A stretch of 64,000 nt of DNA from an uncultured Sutterella sp. (GTDB taxonomy: Bacteria; Pseudomonadota; Gammaproteobacteria; Burkholderiales; Burkholderiaceae_F). A program made the translations under genes and the position numbers. Below, piece by piece: positions 42,701 through 51,113 of the stretch. The first letter of the stretch is position 1. Every line of letters starts with the position of its first letter. The stretch covers positions 1 through 64,000 of the forward strand of contig UQYP01000007.1 in NCBI GenBank assembly GCA_900545335.1, written 5' to 3'. Under the pieces are notes generated by a model. That model was not told the DNA's origin and ran no database searches. It saw only the letters and a list, made by a program, of their open reading frames with translations.

Positions 42701-43660
42701 TTCTGTTGTCGGAGGCTGCGAGTGCGACAGAGCCTCTGCCGCTTCGCGGATTTCTCTTTCACCGGGCAGAAACACCAAAATGTCGCCCGGCCCTTCATGG
42801 CAGAGCTCATCGCAAGCCTCAGAGATGGCGTTCATCCAACTCTTATCATCGGTTTCATCCTCATCTTCCGGAGGCCGATAGCGTATTTCCACCGGATAGG
42901 TTCGGCCTGATACAGTCAGAACCGGAGCTGGGTTTCCTTTTTCGTCTGCAAAGTGTTTTGCAAAGCGCTCACTGTCAATGGTGGCTGAAGTAACAATCAC
43001 CTTTAATTCAGGTCTTTTTTTCAGTAACCCCTTTAAATATCCAAGCAGAAAATCAATATTGATACTTCTTTCGTGAGCTTCGTCAATAATGATCGTATCG
43101 TAGGCTTTAAGCAATGGATCGCCTTGCGTTTCTGCCAATAAGATCCCGTCTGTCATCAGCTTTACTTTGGCTGTAGGATCTGTCTTATCGGTAAAGCGAA
43201 TCTTAAAACCTACCCACTGCCCAAGCTCTGTGCCGGTTTCTTCTGCCAAACGCCTGGCAATTGAAGAAGCTGCAATTCGTCTGGGCTGAGTATGAGCAAT
43301 TTTCCCCTTTCGACCGCGCCCTGCCAAAACGCACAGCTTCGGCAACTGCGTGGTTTTCCCGGAGCCTGTTTCACCGCAAAGAATCAGTACCCGATTCTTT
43401 TTAATGGCTTCAATGATTTCTTTGGCTCTCAGCGAAACCGGCAATCCCGGCATAGGAGTCAGGCGAGGACGTACGGAGGCAAAGGGCTCTTTTTCCCCTC
43501 CATTTTTTTGTTCCGCAGCTTTATTTTTGGACGCCGCAGCAGACTGCACTCCGGCAGTTGTCTCTTTGGCCTCTTTTTTCGGTAATTGAGCCTTTTCCCG
43601 AGCTTTCTGACGCTCCAGTATTAATCCGCTTAACTGATCACGAAGACTATTGCCGCTCAC
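39731..43660 (-). CDS. hrpA: ATP-dependent RNA helicase HrpA
   Basis: A 1309-residue DEAH-box helicase. Motifs: GETGSGKTTQLPK (Walker A, about residue 98), DEAHERS (motif II), TSATID (III), TNVAETSITVPGI (V) and QRSGRCGR (VI), followed by HA2, OB-fold and the DUF3418 C-terminal region that distinguishes full-length HrpA from shorter DEAH helicases. HrpA rescues stalled ribosomes and processes mRNA in E. coli. The N-terminal 70 residues are a charged, low-complexity extension rich in Lys and Ala. It is 16 nt upstream of the Fe-S oxidoreductase, suggesting a shared transcript. Confidence 0.96.
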   Translation of the reverse strand: MSGNSLRDQLSGLILERQKAREKAQLPKKEAKETTAGVQSAAASKNKAAEQKNGGEKEPFASVRPRLTPMPGLPVSLRAKEIIEAIKKNRVLILCGETGSGKTTQLPKLCVLAGRGRKGKIAHTQPRRIAASSIARRLAEETGTELGQWVGFKIRFTDKTDPTAKVKLMTDGILLAETQGDPLLKAYDTIIIDEAHERSINIDFLLGYLKGLLKKRPELKVIVTSATIDSERFAKHFADEKGNPAPVLTVSGRTYPVEIRYRPPEDEDETDDKSWMNAISEACDELCHEGPGDILVFLPGEREIREAAEALSHSQPPTTEILPLYARLSAADQEKVFKTSEKRRIVLATNVAETSITVPGIHYVVDTGLARVKRYSYRNKVDQLLLEPVSQASANQRSGRCGRVANGVCIRLYSEEDFARRSAFTDSEIMRTNLAAAILRMKSLKLGDVRAFPFVQAPPNRAIADGIALLKELNALNEKEQLTEIGRALSKLPVDPKVARMLLAAKDNGALAEVLIIASALSVQDPRERPLDRQEAADNVHRSMADDKSDFTTFVKLWRYVQNAMEHKESNRKLTEEFRRKFLSPRRLREWRDVYRQLKELTAELGWKINEKEANYEQVHTSLLTGLLGNLGYKMPDAEPKAAPFLGARGIKFFIWPGSPRVKKCGRWIMAAELVETSRLFARTVADVDPQWIERVGSHLIKKSYSEPHWEKKAGAVMAMEKGTVYGLTVYSQRKVTYTDKDPALCRELFIREALVNGEFETQAPFFKHNQQLVREIRNLEHKARRLDVLVDDELMVQFYDSHLPQEVVSAVTFEQWRRKAEKDNPKLLYLSRDELMRHEASGITTEYFPKAMQMRGVSMPLTYHFEPGSPRDGVTLAVPLYALNLVDEIKTQWLVPGMLKEKVQLLLKSLPQRYRRHCVPLAEYAKGFVQRTEALIGQKPLLQVLCEDIEQQCSLRPKLEDFKLEQLPAHLIMNFKVIDEHGRQLEMGRNLAQLKSELGSQAQKSFQQVASQDDSLSQEYEHEITQWDFGELPDIMEIKRKGQSLIGHPALVDHETFCSLEVFDNPDEASRQHQKGLLRLFKLQLREQIRYLEKTLNLLQSVQIQAAMLEPLAKVFDNFESMRDSVVDASLKQCALLDPLPANAQEFEQRRQQAKGKLNLIAQDISRLLGEIVSETSLVVKKLKTCPDKWVTEDINHQLEKLFFKDFLLKIDFLHLSYYPRYLKAILLRLDKRRDEPQKDAEKMRDVARFVTMYERELANRKGVSDSRLDEFRWMIEELRVSLFAQKLRTPMPVSVKRLDKVWSSIKY

Positions 43661-43750
43661 CGTTTAATCCTCACATTCTCTCAAGACAATTTTTTGCCGA
43701 ATTCTTACAATAGACGACAGTTTCAATTAACAATAGGAGAGACAATCAGT

Positions 43751-44020
43751 ATGGCTCGCATGGTCCACTGTCTCAAACTCAAAAAAGAAGCCGAAGGGCT
43801 CGATTTTGCTCCACTGCCCGGCCCTCTGGGACAAAAAGTTTACGAAAACATTTCCAAAGAAGCTTGGAATGAATGGATTCGTTTGCAAACCATGATGGTT
43901 AACGAATACCAACTTAACCTGGCCGATCCGCAGGCCAGAAAGCATTTGCTCAACCAGATGCAAAAGTATCTGTTCGGCGACGGTGTGGAAGCCGTTCCGA
44001 ACTATACGCCTCCGAAATAA
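43751..44020 (+). CDS. yggX: Probable Fe(II)-trafficking protein YggX
   Basis: An 89-residue cytoplasmic protein with the diagnostic MVHCxKLKKEAEGLDFAPLPGPLGQKVYENISKEAWNEW N-terminal half, including the single conserved cysteine. Family members protect iron-sulfur clusters from oxidative damage and traffic iron(II). The ATG at 43751 fits the family N-terminus; the open frame upstream does not. It is divergent from hrpA and ends at a strong hairpin. Confidence 0.95.
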   Translation: MARMVHCLKLKKEAEGLDFAPLPGPLGQKVYENISKEAWNEWIRLQTMMVNEYQLNLADPQARKHLLNQMQKYLFGDGVEAVPNYTPPK

Positions 44021-44028
44021 TTTCGTTG

Positions 44029-44058
44029 ATCGGGCACCTTTGGGTGCCCGATATTTTT
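44029..44058. terminator. Bidirectional terminator between yggX and rpiA
   Basis: A perfect 10-bp stem ATCGGGCACC/GGTGCCCGAT with TTTG loop precedes ATTTTTA; it serves the convergent genes on both sides. Confidence 0.85.
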
Positions 44059-44713
44059 AGGGGAAAAAGGTTTTTACGCCTTCACTCGTTCCGAGCAGTA
44101 AAACGTCCGCTCCCCGTTTGGCAAAAAGTCCGACAGTCACTACGCCGACGATTTGATTAAGCTGCTCTTCCCACTGAACGGCATCGGCCATTTGCCAACC
44201 GTGCACATCGAGAATCTTATTGCCGTTATCCGTTGTAAAGTCTCTTAAGACAGGACGACCGCCCAATTTCTCAATTTCCCGGCTCACAGCTCTGACTGCC
44301 ATCGGGATAACTTCGATAGGAAGCGGGAACTTACCCAACACTTCAACTTTTTTCGATTCATCGGCTATGCAAACAAAACGCTCGGAAACCATGGCCACAA
44401 TTTTTTCTCGGGTGAGTGCTCCGCCGCCCCCCTTAATCATGGCAAAGTGAGGATCAATTTCATCGGCACCGTCGATATAAACACTGATTCGATCCACCTC
44501 ATTAAGATCGAGCACTTTAAAGCCGTAAGCCTGCAATTTTTTCGTCGAACGGATACTGCTTGAAACGCAAGCCGGCACTTCAATACCGCTTTCTTTCAGG
44601 GCATCAATAAAACAGTCCACAGTGGAGCCCGTCCCAACCCCTAGAATTTCACCGGGTTTGACATATTCGAGCGCGGCGCGACCCACCGCTTTTTTGAGTT
44701 CCAATTGATCCAT
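44057..44713 (-). CDS. rpiA: Ribose-5-phosphate isomerase A
   Basis: RpiA interconverts ribose-5- and ribulose-5-phosphate. The 218-residue protein has GVGTGSTVDCFIDAL near residue 27, SSIRSTKKL, the catalytic region YIDGADEIDPHFAMIKGGGGALTREKI with the conserved Asp and Lys residues, and the C-terminal VGLFAKRGADVLLLGT. Start ATG 44713 has GAGG 5 nt upstream, favoured over 44734 upstream. Confidence 0.97.
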   Translation of the reverse strand: MDQLELKKAVGRAALEYVKPGEILGVGTGSTVDCFIDALKESGIEVPACVSSSIRSTKKLQAYGFKVLDLNEVDRISVYIDGADEIDPHFAMIKGGGGALTREKIVAMVSERFVCIADESKKVEVLGKFPLPIEVIPMAVRAVSREIEKLGGRPVLRDFTTDNGNKILDVHGWQMADAVQWEEQLNQIVGVVTVGLFAKRGADVLLLGTSEGVKTFFP

Positions 44714-44877
44714 AAAAACCTCTTCGGAAAGCATTTTCTGACAGCACGAATTCTAAAGGACAGTTATTATTCAGTGTTAGGAATTTTTCTTTTTTGTTTA
44801 CTGTGCAAAGCGCAACACCAATCTTCGCTGTTGAAACGTTTAAAAGTTTAGGCGATAAGACTTTTAGAGGACAAAGC

Positions 44878-47187
44878 ATGTTCGGGGTCATCATGACCTG
44901 GATTATGCTTATTTGCGTCATTATCGGACTGCTCTTTATCGGACGTGTCATTCAATCCGAAGATGAAAAATCACAATACTCGCAGCTGCACCAAACTACA
45001 GAACTTTGGGCAGAGGCGTTTTCCATCCGCCTGACTTCCGATCTTGAACGGCTCAACCAGCTCCACAGTACTCTGCCAGCGGAAGAAACTTTTAAGCAAA
45101 GTGCGTCTCGTCTTGAGCAACAAGCCCGAGAGCTTATGCAACAGCGGGCTGAAATTCTTGAAATTAATTATTTAAATTCAGCCAATCGCGTCGTTTCTTC
45201 TTTTGCCTCGCCTCATCCTTTCGGAGACATCACTTCCAGTGTCGGTCAACTCTATAACCGCACCGGTACACAAAAAGCAATCTTAAGAACCAAACGGACC
45301 GGTGCTTCGTCTTTTTCCGAACCATATTCGCTGCCGGTTGAAGGCTCACCCTTCGTTGACCTGGTCGCTCCGGTCACCTTCGGAAACTCGCACTATCTGC
45401 AGATTTCCCGCCTATCAATCTGGTCACTTTTAAGGCAAGCCACTCAAGGACGACGTGACTCAGCGTTCAGAATCAGTTTGCTCTACGAGGATAAAACAAT
45501 TGTTGCAGCCAGCACGGATTCCAGACGTGAGAGTATTACTTACAGAATGTCTTTGGCACCGCTGCCGGCCGGTTTTGAACTGCAGGTTTCCAGTTATGCT
45601 CAAGGGCTATTGACTCAAAATACCTTATTTTGGGTGATCAGTGCTTTGGGAATCTTTTTAATTGTGGCTCTTTTAGGACTGATTCGATTCAATTGGCGCC
45701 AAAACAGCACCGAGACGGCTCTGAGAGCCGAATCTGCCTTAAGAAAAACAATCGCCGACAGTCAGCTCTCAGGCCTTCAGGTGACTGACCGAAACGGTCG
45801 AATTGTTTATACCAATAAAACCTTTACCGATCTTTTGGGAATCGGCTCCAACGAGCACTTAATCGGTCAGCTGCCTCCCTATTCCTATTGGCCCAAAGGT
45901 GATGCAGGTTTTCGGCTGATGGAGTTATTCGATGCCGTTCAGCGCGGACAGATGACTTCCACAAGTTATGAATTTCATCCGATGAGACCCGATGGTTCGA
46001 CATTCAGCGCATTTCTGCACATCTCTCCAATGATTACTGTGGAAGGAACTCACTTGGGATGGCTTTGGACGTTGACGGATATTTCTGAAATTCGTCAGGC
46101 TCAGGAAAGAGTAACCGCTGCGCACGAGCGCTTCACACGCGTTTTGGAATCCATGCAGGATGCCATCAGTGTGGTTGACCCCCAAAGTAATGTCTTACTG
46201 TTTTCGAATTCTGTCTATGACGCTCTTTTTGGGGAAGACAGTGGCGGTCACTTGCAGGCTCATATACAGCTCGTTAACCAGCTCGGTGAAAAGAAAGCAA
46301 AGGACGCTACGGATCTCTCAACCGATATCTACCTGGAAAATTTAGACCGTTGGTTCGAGCTGCACGAAAGAACCATTACCTGGACAGACCGCACGGCCGT
46401 TCGACTGCAAATCCTTTCTGACATCACAGAAAGAAGAAAAAATGAAAATCTGTTAGTCGAACAGCAAGCCCGCTCGGAATTAAATTCTCGGTTAGTCACT
46501 ATGGGTGAAATGGCCAGTTCGCTTGCCCACGAACTCAATCAGCCGCTTACGGCCATTTCAAATTACGCCTATGTGGTTGCCAGCATGATGAAAAAAGCGG
46601 GCGTTCCCGAAGAGCATGAAATGTTTTACTCTGTCTCCCGAATTGAAGCTCAGGCTCAGCGGGCAGCTGGGATTATTCAGCGCATTCGTTCCTTTACCAA
46701 ACGCAGCGAACCGAAAATGGAATCTATTCCCGTTTCCAACCTGGTTAAGGAAGTGATGGAATTAGCCAATATTCAGGCCCGACGCCACAATGCCAAGCTT
46801 CAGTATTATCTGGCCCCTGACCTCAGCAATGTTTGGTGCGATGAAATTATGATCGAACAGGTTCTTCTTAACCTGATAAAAAACGGGATTGAAGCCAGTG
46901 TCGGCATAGAGGGACAAAAACCGGAAGTTTCATTGACGATCTACTCCGACATCAATCATCATGTGGTCTTTGAAGTAGCCGATAACGGCACGGGCATTGA
47001 TGATGAACACAAGTCTCAGCTCTTTGACCCGTTCTTTACCACCAAATCATCAGGCATGGGGATGGGCTTAAATATTTGCCGCACCATTGTTGAATTGCAC
47101 CATGGACGACTGACCATTTCGGACAATATCGGCCGCGGCACAATTTTCACACTGACACTGCCCTCAGAAAAAAAAGAAACAGTTTAA
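44878..47187 (+). CDS. PAS-domain sensor histidine kinase (FixL/DctB-like)
   Basis: A 769-residue membrane sensor. Helix 1 (about residues 5-22) and helix 2 (about 250-270) flank a periplasmic domain of about 225 residues without recognised motif. Two cytoplasmic PAS domains (about 285-400 and 420-535) follow, then HisKA with H551 in SLAHELNQPLTAISNYA, the N box LLNLIKNGIEAS, G1 ADNGTGID and G2 GMGMGLNICRTIV. It should autophosphorylate and pass phosphate to the response regulator just downstream. No haem-binding FixL signature is obvious, so the signal is unknown. ATG 44878 has AGAGGA upstream. Confidence 0.9.
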   Translation: MFGVIMTWIMLICVIIGLLFIGRVIQSEDEKSQYSQLHQTTELWAEAFSIRLTSDLERLNQLHSTLPAEETFKQSASRLEQQARELMQQRAEILEINYLNSANRVVSSFASPHPFGDITSSVGQLYNRTGTQKAILRTKRTGASSFSEPYSLPVEGSPFVDLVAPVTFGNSHYLQISRLSIWSLLRQATQGRRDSAFRISLLYEDKTIVAASTDSRRESITYRMSLAPLPAGFELQVSSYAQGLLTQNTLFWVISALGIFLIVALLGLIRFNWRQNSTETALRAESALRKTIADSQLSGLQVTDRNGRIVYTNKTFTDLLGIGSNEHLIGQLPPYSYWPKGDAGFRLMELFDAVQRGQMTSTSYEFHPMRPDGSTFSAFLHISPMITVEGTHLGWLWTLTDISEIRQAQERVTAAHERFTRVLESMQDAISVVDPQSNVLLFSNSVYDALFGEDSGGHLQAHIQLVNQLGEKKAKDATDLSTDIYLENLDRWFELHERTITWTDRTAVRLQILSDITERRKNENLLVEQQARSELNSRLVTMGEMASSLAHELNQPLTAISNYAYVVASMMKKAGVPEEHEMFYSVSRIEAQAQRAAGIIQRIRSFTKRSEPKMESIPVSNLVKEVMELANIQARRHNAKLQYYLAPDLSNVWCDEIMIEQVLLNLIKNGIEASVGIEGQKPEVSLTIYSDINHHVVFEVADNGTGIDDEHKSQLFDPFFTTKSSGMGMGLNICRTIVELHHGRLTISDNIGRGTIFTLTLPSEKKETV

Positions 47188-47238
47188 AATGGAACGATGT
47201 GTACCAAAATTTTCGGCTAGTTGCCCTTATTGAAAATT

Positions 47239-47889
47239 ATGTCTTTTCCTGCATTCAATTTTGACAATATCCGCAAAGAACCTTTAGGCACCGTCTACGT
47301 CGTCGATGATGACGCTGATGTGAGAGACTCGTTGCGCAGACTTCTGGAATCACAGGATTACCGTGTTGAAGCTTATGACAGCGGTGAGGCCTTCATTGCT
47401 AAATACGACCCGAACGCTATCGCGGTTTTGTTGCTTGACCAACGGATGCCCGGTATGCCCGGCACCGAGGTGCAGGATCATCTCATTGCCAGAAAAGCCA
47501 CTATTCCTATCGTCTTTTTAACCGGACACGGTGATGTGCCGATGGCTGTCAATGCACTCAAAAAAGGAGCGGCAGACTTTTTGCAAAAACCGGTAAAAAT
47601 TGAGTCTCTTTTGCCTCTGATCTCCCGGTTACTTTCCGAAGCTCGCGAACAACGCGTCAAGAGCGAGCGTCAATCATTAAATGAAGCAATGCTCTCGAAA
47701 CTCACCCCGCGTGAACAACAGGTTCTGGAGCGAATTGTTGCCGGCCGTTTAAATAAGCAGATTGCCGATGATTTGGGTATCTCCATCAAAACGGTTGAAG
47801 CTCACCGCGCTTCCATTATGGATAAAACCAATTCCGGCACTGTGGCCGATTTGATGCGTGTGGTGATGAGCGCCAATAAACAGATTTAA
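47239..47889 (+). CDS. FixJ-type response regulator
   Basis: A 216-residue regulator with a receiver domain (DDDADVRDSLRRL acidic pocket, phospho-acceptor Asp67 in LLLDQRMPGMPG, the Thr in LTGHGDVPMAV and Lys in LQKPVK) and a C-terminal LuxR helix-turn-helix (LTPREQQVLERIVAGRLNKQIADDLGISIKTVEAHRASIMDK). It lies 51 nt after the kinase gene and is its obvious partner. Target genes cannot be named; nothing adjacent looks like a regulon member. The start at ATG 47239 is chosen by family fit, with no clear ribosome site. Confidence 0.93.
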   Translation: MSFPAFNFDNIRKEPLGTVYVVDDDADVRDSLRRLLESQDYRVEAYDSGEAFIAKYDPNAIAVLLLDQRMPGMPGTEVQDHLIARKATIPIVFLTGHGDVPMAVNALKKGAADFLQKPVKIESLLPLISRLLSEAREQRVKSERQSLNEAMLSKLTPREQQVLERIVAGRLNKQIADDLGISIKTVEAHRASIMDKTNSGTVADLMRVVMSANKQI

Positions 47890-47908
47890 TCCAACATTTG
47901 CTTAGAGC

Positions 47909-47940
47909 AAAAAGTCCGCTTATGCCGGCGGACTTTTTTT
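47909..47940 (+). terminator. Terminator after the response regulator gene
   Basis: AAAAAGTCCGC pairs perfectly with GCGGACTTTTT around an 8-nt loop, then more Ts. Confidence 0.9.
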
Positions 47941-47959
47941 AATACAAGGACAGAATACT

Positions 47960-48811
47960 ATGTCAGCTCAACTTATTGACGGAAAGGCTATTGCTCAACA
48001 GATCAGAGCGAAAACCAAAGAAGCGGCGAGCAGGCTTCGCAGAGCTCCGGCTCTCGCCGTGGTGATGGTGGGAGAAAACCCTGCCAGCGCAGTTTATGTC
48101 CGCAACAAAGTTCGAGCCTGTAAAGAAGTCGGGATCACTTCAATTGAGAGACGGCTCCCGCAGAGCTGCTCGGATGAAGAACTTCTGGAAGTCATCCGAA
48201 TGCTCAACGAAGATCCTTGTGTTGACGGCATTTTGGTACAGTTGCCTTTGCCCGAACATATGCATGCAGGACTTATCCTCGAGACGATTGATCCCAATAA
48301 AGACGTGGACGGTTTTCACATTTATAACACCGGCAAGCTCGTTACTACCGGAGGCGGCTTCAAACCCTGCACACCGGCAGGCATCATTGAGCTATTGAAG
48401 GCAATCAACTGCCCGATTGAAGGAAAGCACGCCGTAATTCTCGGTCGCTCCAACATTGTCGGAAAACCCTTATCCATGCTCCTGCTTCAGGAAAATGCCA
48501 CTGTGACAATTACACACAGCCATACACCCGACCTGAAGCGTTACACGCTGGATGCTGACATTCTTGTCGCAGCAATCGGCAAAGCCAAATACGTGACTGC
48601 AGATATGGTCAAACCCGGCGCCGTCGTCATTGATGTGGGGACGAACCGGGACGAAAACGGGAAACTTTGCGGAGACGTTGATACTGAATCTGTCCGAGAA
48701 AAGGCTGCGTGGATCACGCCGGTCCCGGGCGGTGTGGGTCCCATGACCATTGCGATGCTGATGCACAATACTTTGCTGTCAGCTCAAAAAAGACAAGGCA
48801 TCAAACTCTAG
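47960..48811 (+). CDS. folD: Bifunctional methylenetetrahydrofolate dehydrogenase/cyclohydrolase
   Basis: FolD interconverts 5,10-methylene-, methenyl- and 10-formyl-tetrahydrofolate. The 283-residue protein has VMVGENPASAVYVRNKVRACKEVGI with the catalytic Lys and Tyr, VDGILVQLPLPEH, DPNKDVDGFH, the Rossmann motif GRSNIVGKP and the terminal TPVPGGVGPMTIAML. It stands alone after a terminator, facing recX. Confidence 0.98.
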   Translation: MSAQLIDGKAIAQQIRAKTKEAASRLRRAPALAVVMVGENPASAVYVRNKVRACKEVGITSIERRLPQSCSDEELLEVIRMLNEDPCVDGILVQLPLPEHMHAGLILETIDPNKDVDGFHIYNTGKLVTTGGGFKPCTPAGIIELLKAINCPIEGKHAVILGRSNIVGKPLSMLLLQENATVTITHSHTPDLKRYTLDADILVAAIGKAKYVTADMVKPGAVVIDVGTNRDENGKLCGDVDTESVREKAAWITPVPGGVGPMTIAMLMHNTLLSAQKRQGIKL

Positions 48812-48845
48812 TTAAAAGCGAAGTCCTTTAGTTGCAGCTTCGACT

Positions 48846-49361
48846 TTAAAATTCATCGAAGTCGTCCGCATGAATCACCTTGCGGGCGACTTCCATTGAA
48901 AAGCCTCTTGCCAAGAGGTATCTCATTTGTCGAGACCTTTCTTTAAAGTCCTGAGGCGGTTGCCCGAAACGTTTAAGCCAGAGGCGTCGGGCGCGATCTG
49001 CTTCACTTTCTGCAACTTCATTTAAAGCGTGCTCGATTACTTCTGATGAAACACCGCTTGTTTTTAACTCGTACGCGATACGGGCATTGCCGTACCGAGC
49101 CGAACGAGTTCGGACTCGTGAGCGAGCGTAACGATCATCGGACAAATATCCTTTTTTCTCAAACTCATCCAGAAGCGAATCCAAATCATCTTCCGTCTCA
49201 GCTTCTGAAAGGTAAGCGCGCAGGCGTTGCCGCAATTCAACCCGACTGTATTCACGGCGAGCCAAATAGCGAACAGCCCGAGCTTTTAAGCTCAGGCTCT
49301 GGCGCGGGCGGCGAGTTTCCCCGCCGCCCGTTTCATCATTAAAGTTCGACTCCGGCATCAC
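48846..49361 (-). CDS. recX: Recombination regulator RecX
   Basis: RecX inhibits RecA filament extension. The 171-residue, highly basic and acidic protein has the three three-helix RecX repeats (ARAVRYLARREYSRVELRQRL; LLDEFEKKGYLSDDRYARSRVRTRSARYGNARIAYELKTSGV; RQMRYLLARGFSMEVARKVI). It begins inside the last codons of recA (overlap 23 nt), so the two are coupled. Confidence 0.94.
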   Translation of the reverse strand: MMPESNFNDETGGGETRRPRQSLSLKARAVRYLARREYSRVELRQRLRAYLSEAETEDDLDSLLDEFEKKGYLSDDRYARSRVRTRSARYGNARIAYELKTSGVSSEVIEHALNEVAESEADRARRLWLKRFGQPPQDFKERSRQMRYLLARGFSMEVARKVIHADDFDEF

Positions 49362-50421
49362 TGTCTTGCACCGTATCGTTCTTTCTCAAACCCTTAACAC
49401 CTTTGAGTTCCCGGATCTTATTTTCAATTTCAGACAAAACTTCCGGATTACTCTTTAAGTATTCTCGGGCATTGTCACGGCCCTGACCGACTTTATTGCC
49501 CTGATAGCTGTACCAGGCACCTGACTTTTGCATCAGGTTCAGTTCTACAGCCATATCGATGACTTCACCCTCGTGAGAGATTCCGTCTCCGTACAGGATG
49601 TCAAATTGAGCCGTTTTGAAAGGAGGAGCGACTTTATTTTTCACAACCTTCACTTTAGTATCCGAACCGACAACCTCGTCACCTTTTTTAATAGCGCCAA
49701 CCCGACGAATATCCAGACGAACAGAGCTGTAGAACTTCAGAGCATTACCGCCCGTCGTTGTTTCGGGATTGCCGTAACTCACGCCGATTTTCATACGGAT
49801 TTGGTTAATGAAAACAACCAATGTATTGGTCCGTTTAATCGAAGAAGTAAGCTTTCTGAGTGCCTGACTCATCAATCGAGCCTGAAGACCCGGCAAAGCT
49901 TCCCCCATTTCTCCTTCAATTTCAGCCTGAGGCGTCAAGGCTGCCACGGAGTCAATCACAACCATATCAACGGAGCCCGAGCGAACCAACGCATCACAGA
50001 TTTCCAAGGCCTGCTCTCCGGTATCGGGCTGAGAAATCAGAAGATCTGCCAAATTCACTCCCAAACGTTGGGCGTATTGAATATCTAAAGCATGTTCAGC
50101 GTCAATATAGGCACAGGTTCCGCCGGTTTTTTGCATTTGTGCAACAACGTGCAAAGCCAATGTTGTCTTACCGGATGATTCAGGACCGTAGATCTCAACG
50201 ATTCGGCCGCGAGGCAAGCCGCCTACACCGAGAGCCAGATCCAGTCCGAGTGAACCGGTTGAGACAACATCGATATCCTCACTCATGCCTTTGTCGCCCA
50301 TGCGCATGATGGAACCTTTACCAAATTGCTTTTCAATTTGAGCCAAAGCTGCGCTCAGCGCCTTCTTTCTTTCTTCACCTTCAACTCGTTCGACTCGCGG
50401 TAACGTTTTCTTTTCTGCCAT
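49339..50421 (-). CDS. recA: Recombinase RecA
   Basis: RecA promotes homologous pairing and LexA cleavage. The 360-residue protein has Walker A GPESSGKT near residue 78, the Walker B strand VDMVVIDSVAAL, the L2-loop region NQIRMKIGVSYGNPETTTGGNALKFYSSVRLDIRR and a normal acidic tail. The upstream region lacks an evident CTGT-N8-ACAG LexA box and instead has A/T-rich inverted repeats. recX follows with overlap. Confidence 0.98.
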   Translation of the reverse strand: MAEKKTLPRVERVEGEERKKALSAALAQIEKQFGKGSIMRMGDKGMSEDIDVVSTGSLGLDLALGVGGLPRGRIVEIYGPESSGKTTLALHVVAQMQKTGGTCAYIDAEHALDIQYAQRLGVNLADLLISQPDTGEQALEICDALVRSGSVDMVVIDSVAALTPQAEIEGEMGEALPGLQARLMSQALRKLTSSIKRTNTLVVFINQIRMKIGVSYGNPETTTGGNALKFYSSVRLDIRRVGAIKKGDEVVGSDTKVKVVKNKVAPPFKTAQFDILYGDGISHEGEVIDMAVELNLMQKSGAWYSYQGNKVGQGRDNAREYLKSNPEVLSEIENKIRELKGVKGLRKNDTVQDSDAGVEL

Positions 50422-50460
50422 TTTTATATCCTCAGCGGTTATCGTTGGCCTAACTTATTT

Positions 50461-50510
50461 AAGAATTAAATTCTTATATTTTTTATTTTCAACTTCAATA
50501 AAAAATATAA
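50461..50510. promoter_or_regulatory. Two adjacent A/T-rich inverted repeats upstream of recA
   Basis: AAGAATT-A-AATTCTT (50461-50475) is followed by a perfect 14-bp inverted repeat (50474-50487 with 50497-50510, loop 50488-50496). They lie 40-90 bp before the recA start codon and may be operator or leader structure. The rest of the 50422-50793 spacer is A/T-rich promoter DNA for recA and for the tRNAs. Confidence 0.5.
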
Positions 50511-50710
50511 ATATCTATCAATTCCCTTAAATTCAGGCAATTTGTTTTATTGACAAGACGAATTATTCACTATAAAAGATCATTTGTCGAGACTTTATTG
50601 TGTCATTTTTATTATCGTTTACCCTAACATTCGTATCTTAAAATGATTCTTTTATAACAGCCAAACCGAAAGGACTTCATTCTTTCGGATAAGTTTTTTA
50701 TTAAATTTAT

Positions 50711-50739
50711 TTGACAAATCCTTTTTGATGAGGCATCAT
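50711..50739 (+). promoter_or_regulatory. Promoter of the tRNA-Lys pair
   Basis: TTGACA (50711-50716), 17 bp, then CATCAT (50734-50739, four of six consensus bases), 54 bp before the first tRNA. The -35 is perfect, the -10 weak. Confidence 0.5.
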
Positions 50740-50793
50740 TTCGCACTCGGTTGGACACGTTACCTGTGGGCTTGTCCCGCTCGTTAGTTCTAC

Positions 50794-50869
50794 GGGTCGT
50801 TAGCTCAGTCGGTAGAGCAGCGGACTTTTAATCCGTTGGTCGAGAGTTCGAGTCTCTCACGACCCACCA
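50794..50869 (+). tRNA. tRNA-Lys (UUU)
   Basis: A 76-nt cloverleaf with GGGTCGT/ACGACCC acceptor stem, anticodon loop CTTTTAA (anticodon UUU) and encoded CCA. Confidence 0.97.
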
Positions 50870-50894
50870 CCATCCGAAAGTTTGTTGAAGGTTT

Positions 50895-50970
50895 GGGAGC
50901 GTAGCTCAGTTGGTAGAGCAGCGGACTCTTAATCCGTCGGTCCAGAGTTCGAGTCTCTGCGCTCCCACCA
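50895..50970 (+). tRNA. tRNA-Lys (CUU)
   Basis: A 76-nt cloverleaf with GGGAGCG/CGCTCCC acceptor stem, anticodon loop CTCTTAA (anticodon CUU) and encoded CCA. It follows the UUU isoacceptor by 25 nt and is probably on the same transcript; the anticodon and T arms are nearly identical to it. Confidence 0.97.
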
Positions 50971-51113
50971 TCGCCACATCTTTTCTCTCCCCTATCTCTC
51001 CAATTTCTTCTGCAGCACTTTTTTTTAATTTAAAAGGCTCTTTGTACACTAATTTGAACGCTCGCCCTTTAAAATTGGTCTTTTGTGTAAATCATTAATT
51101 TCTTTGTTTTGTG

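Noticed and set aside
39731..43660. hrpA as an unusual giant or fused helicase
   Set aside because: About 1300 residues is the normal length for full HrpA with its C-terminal DUF3418 region.
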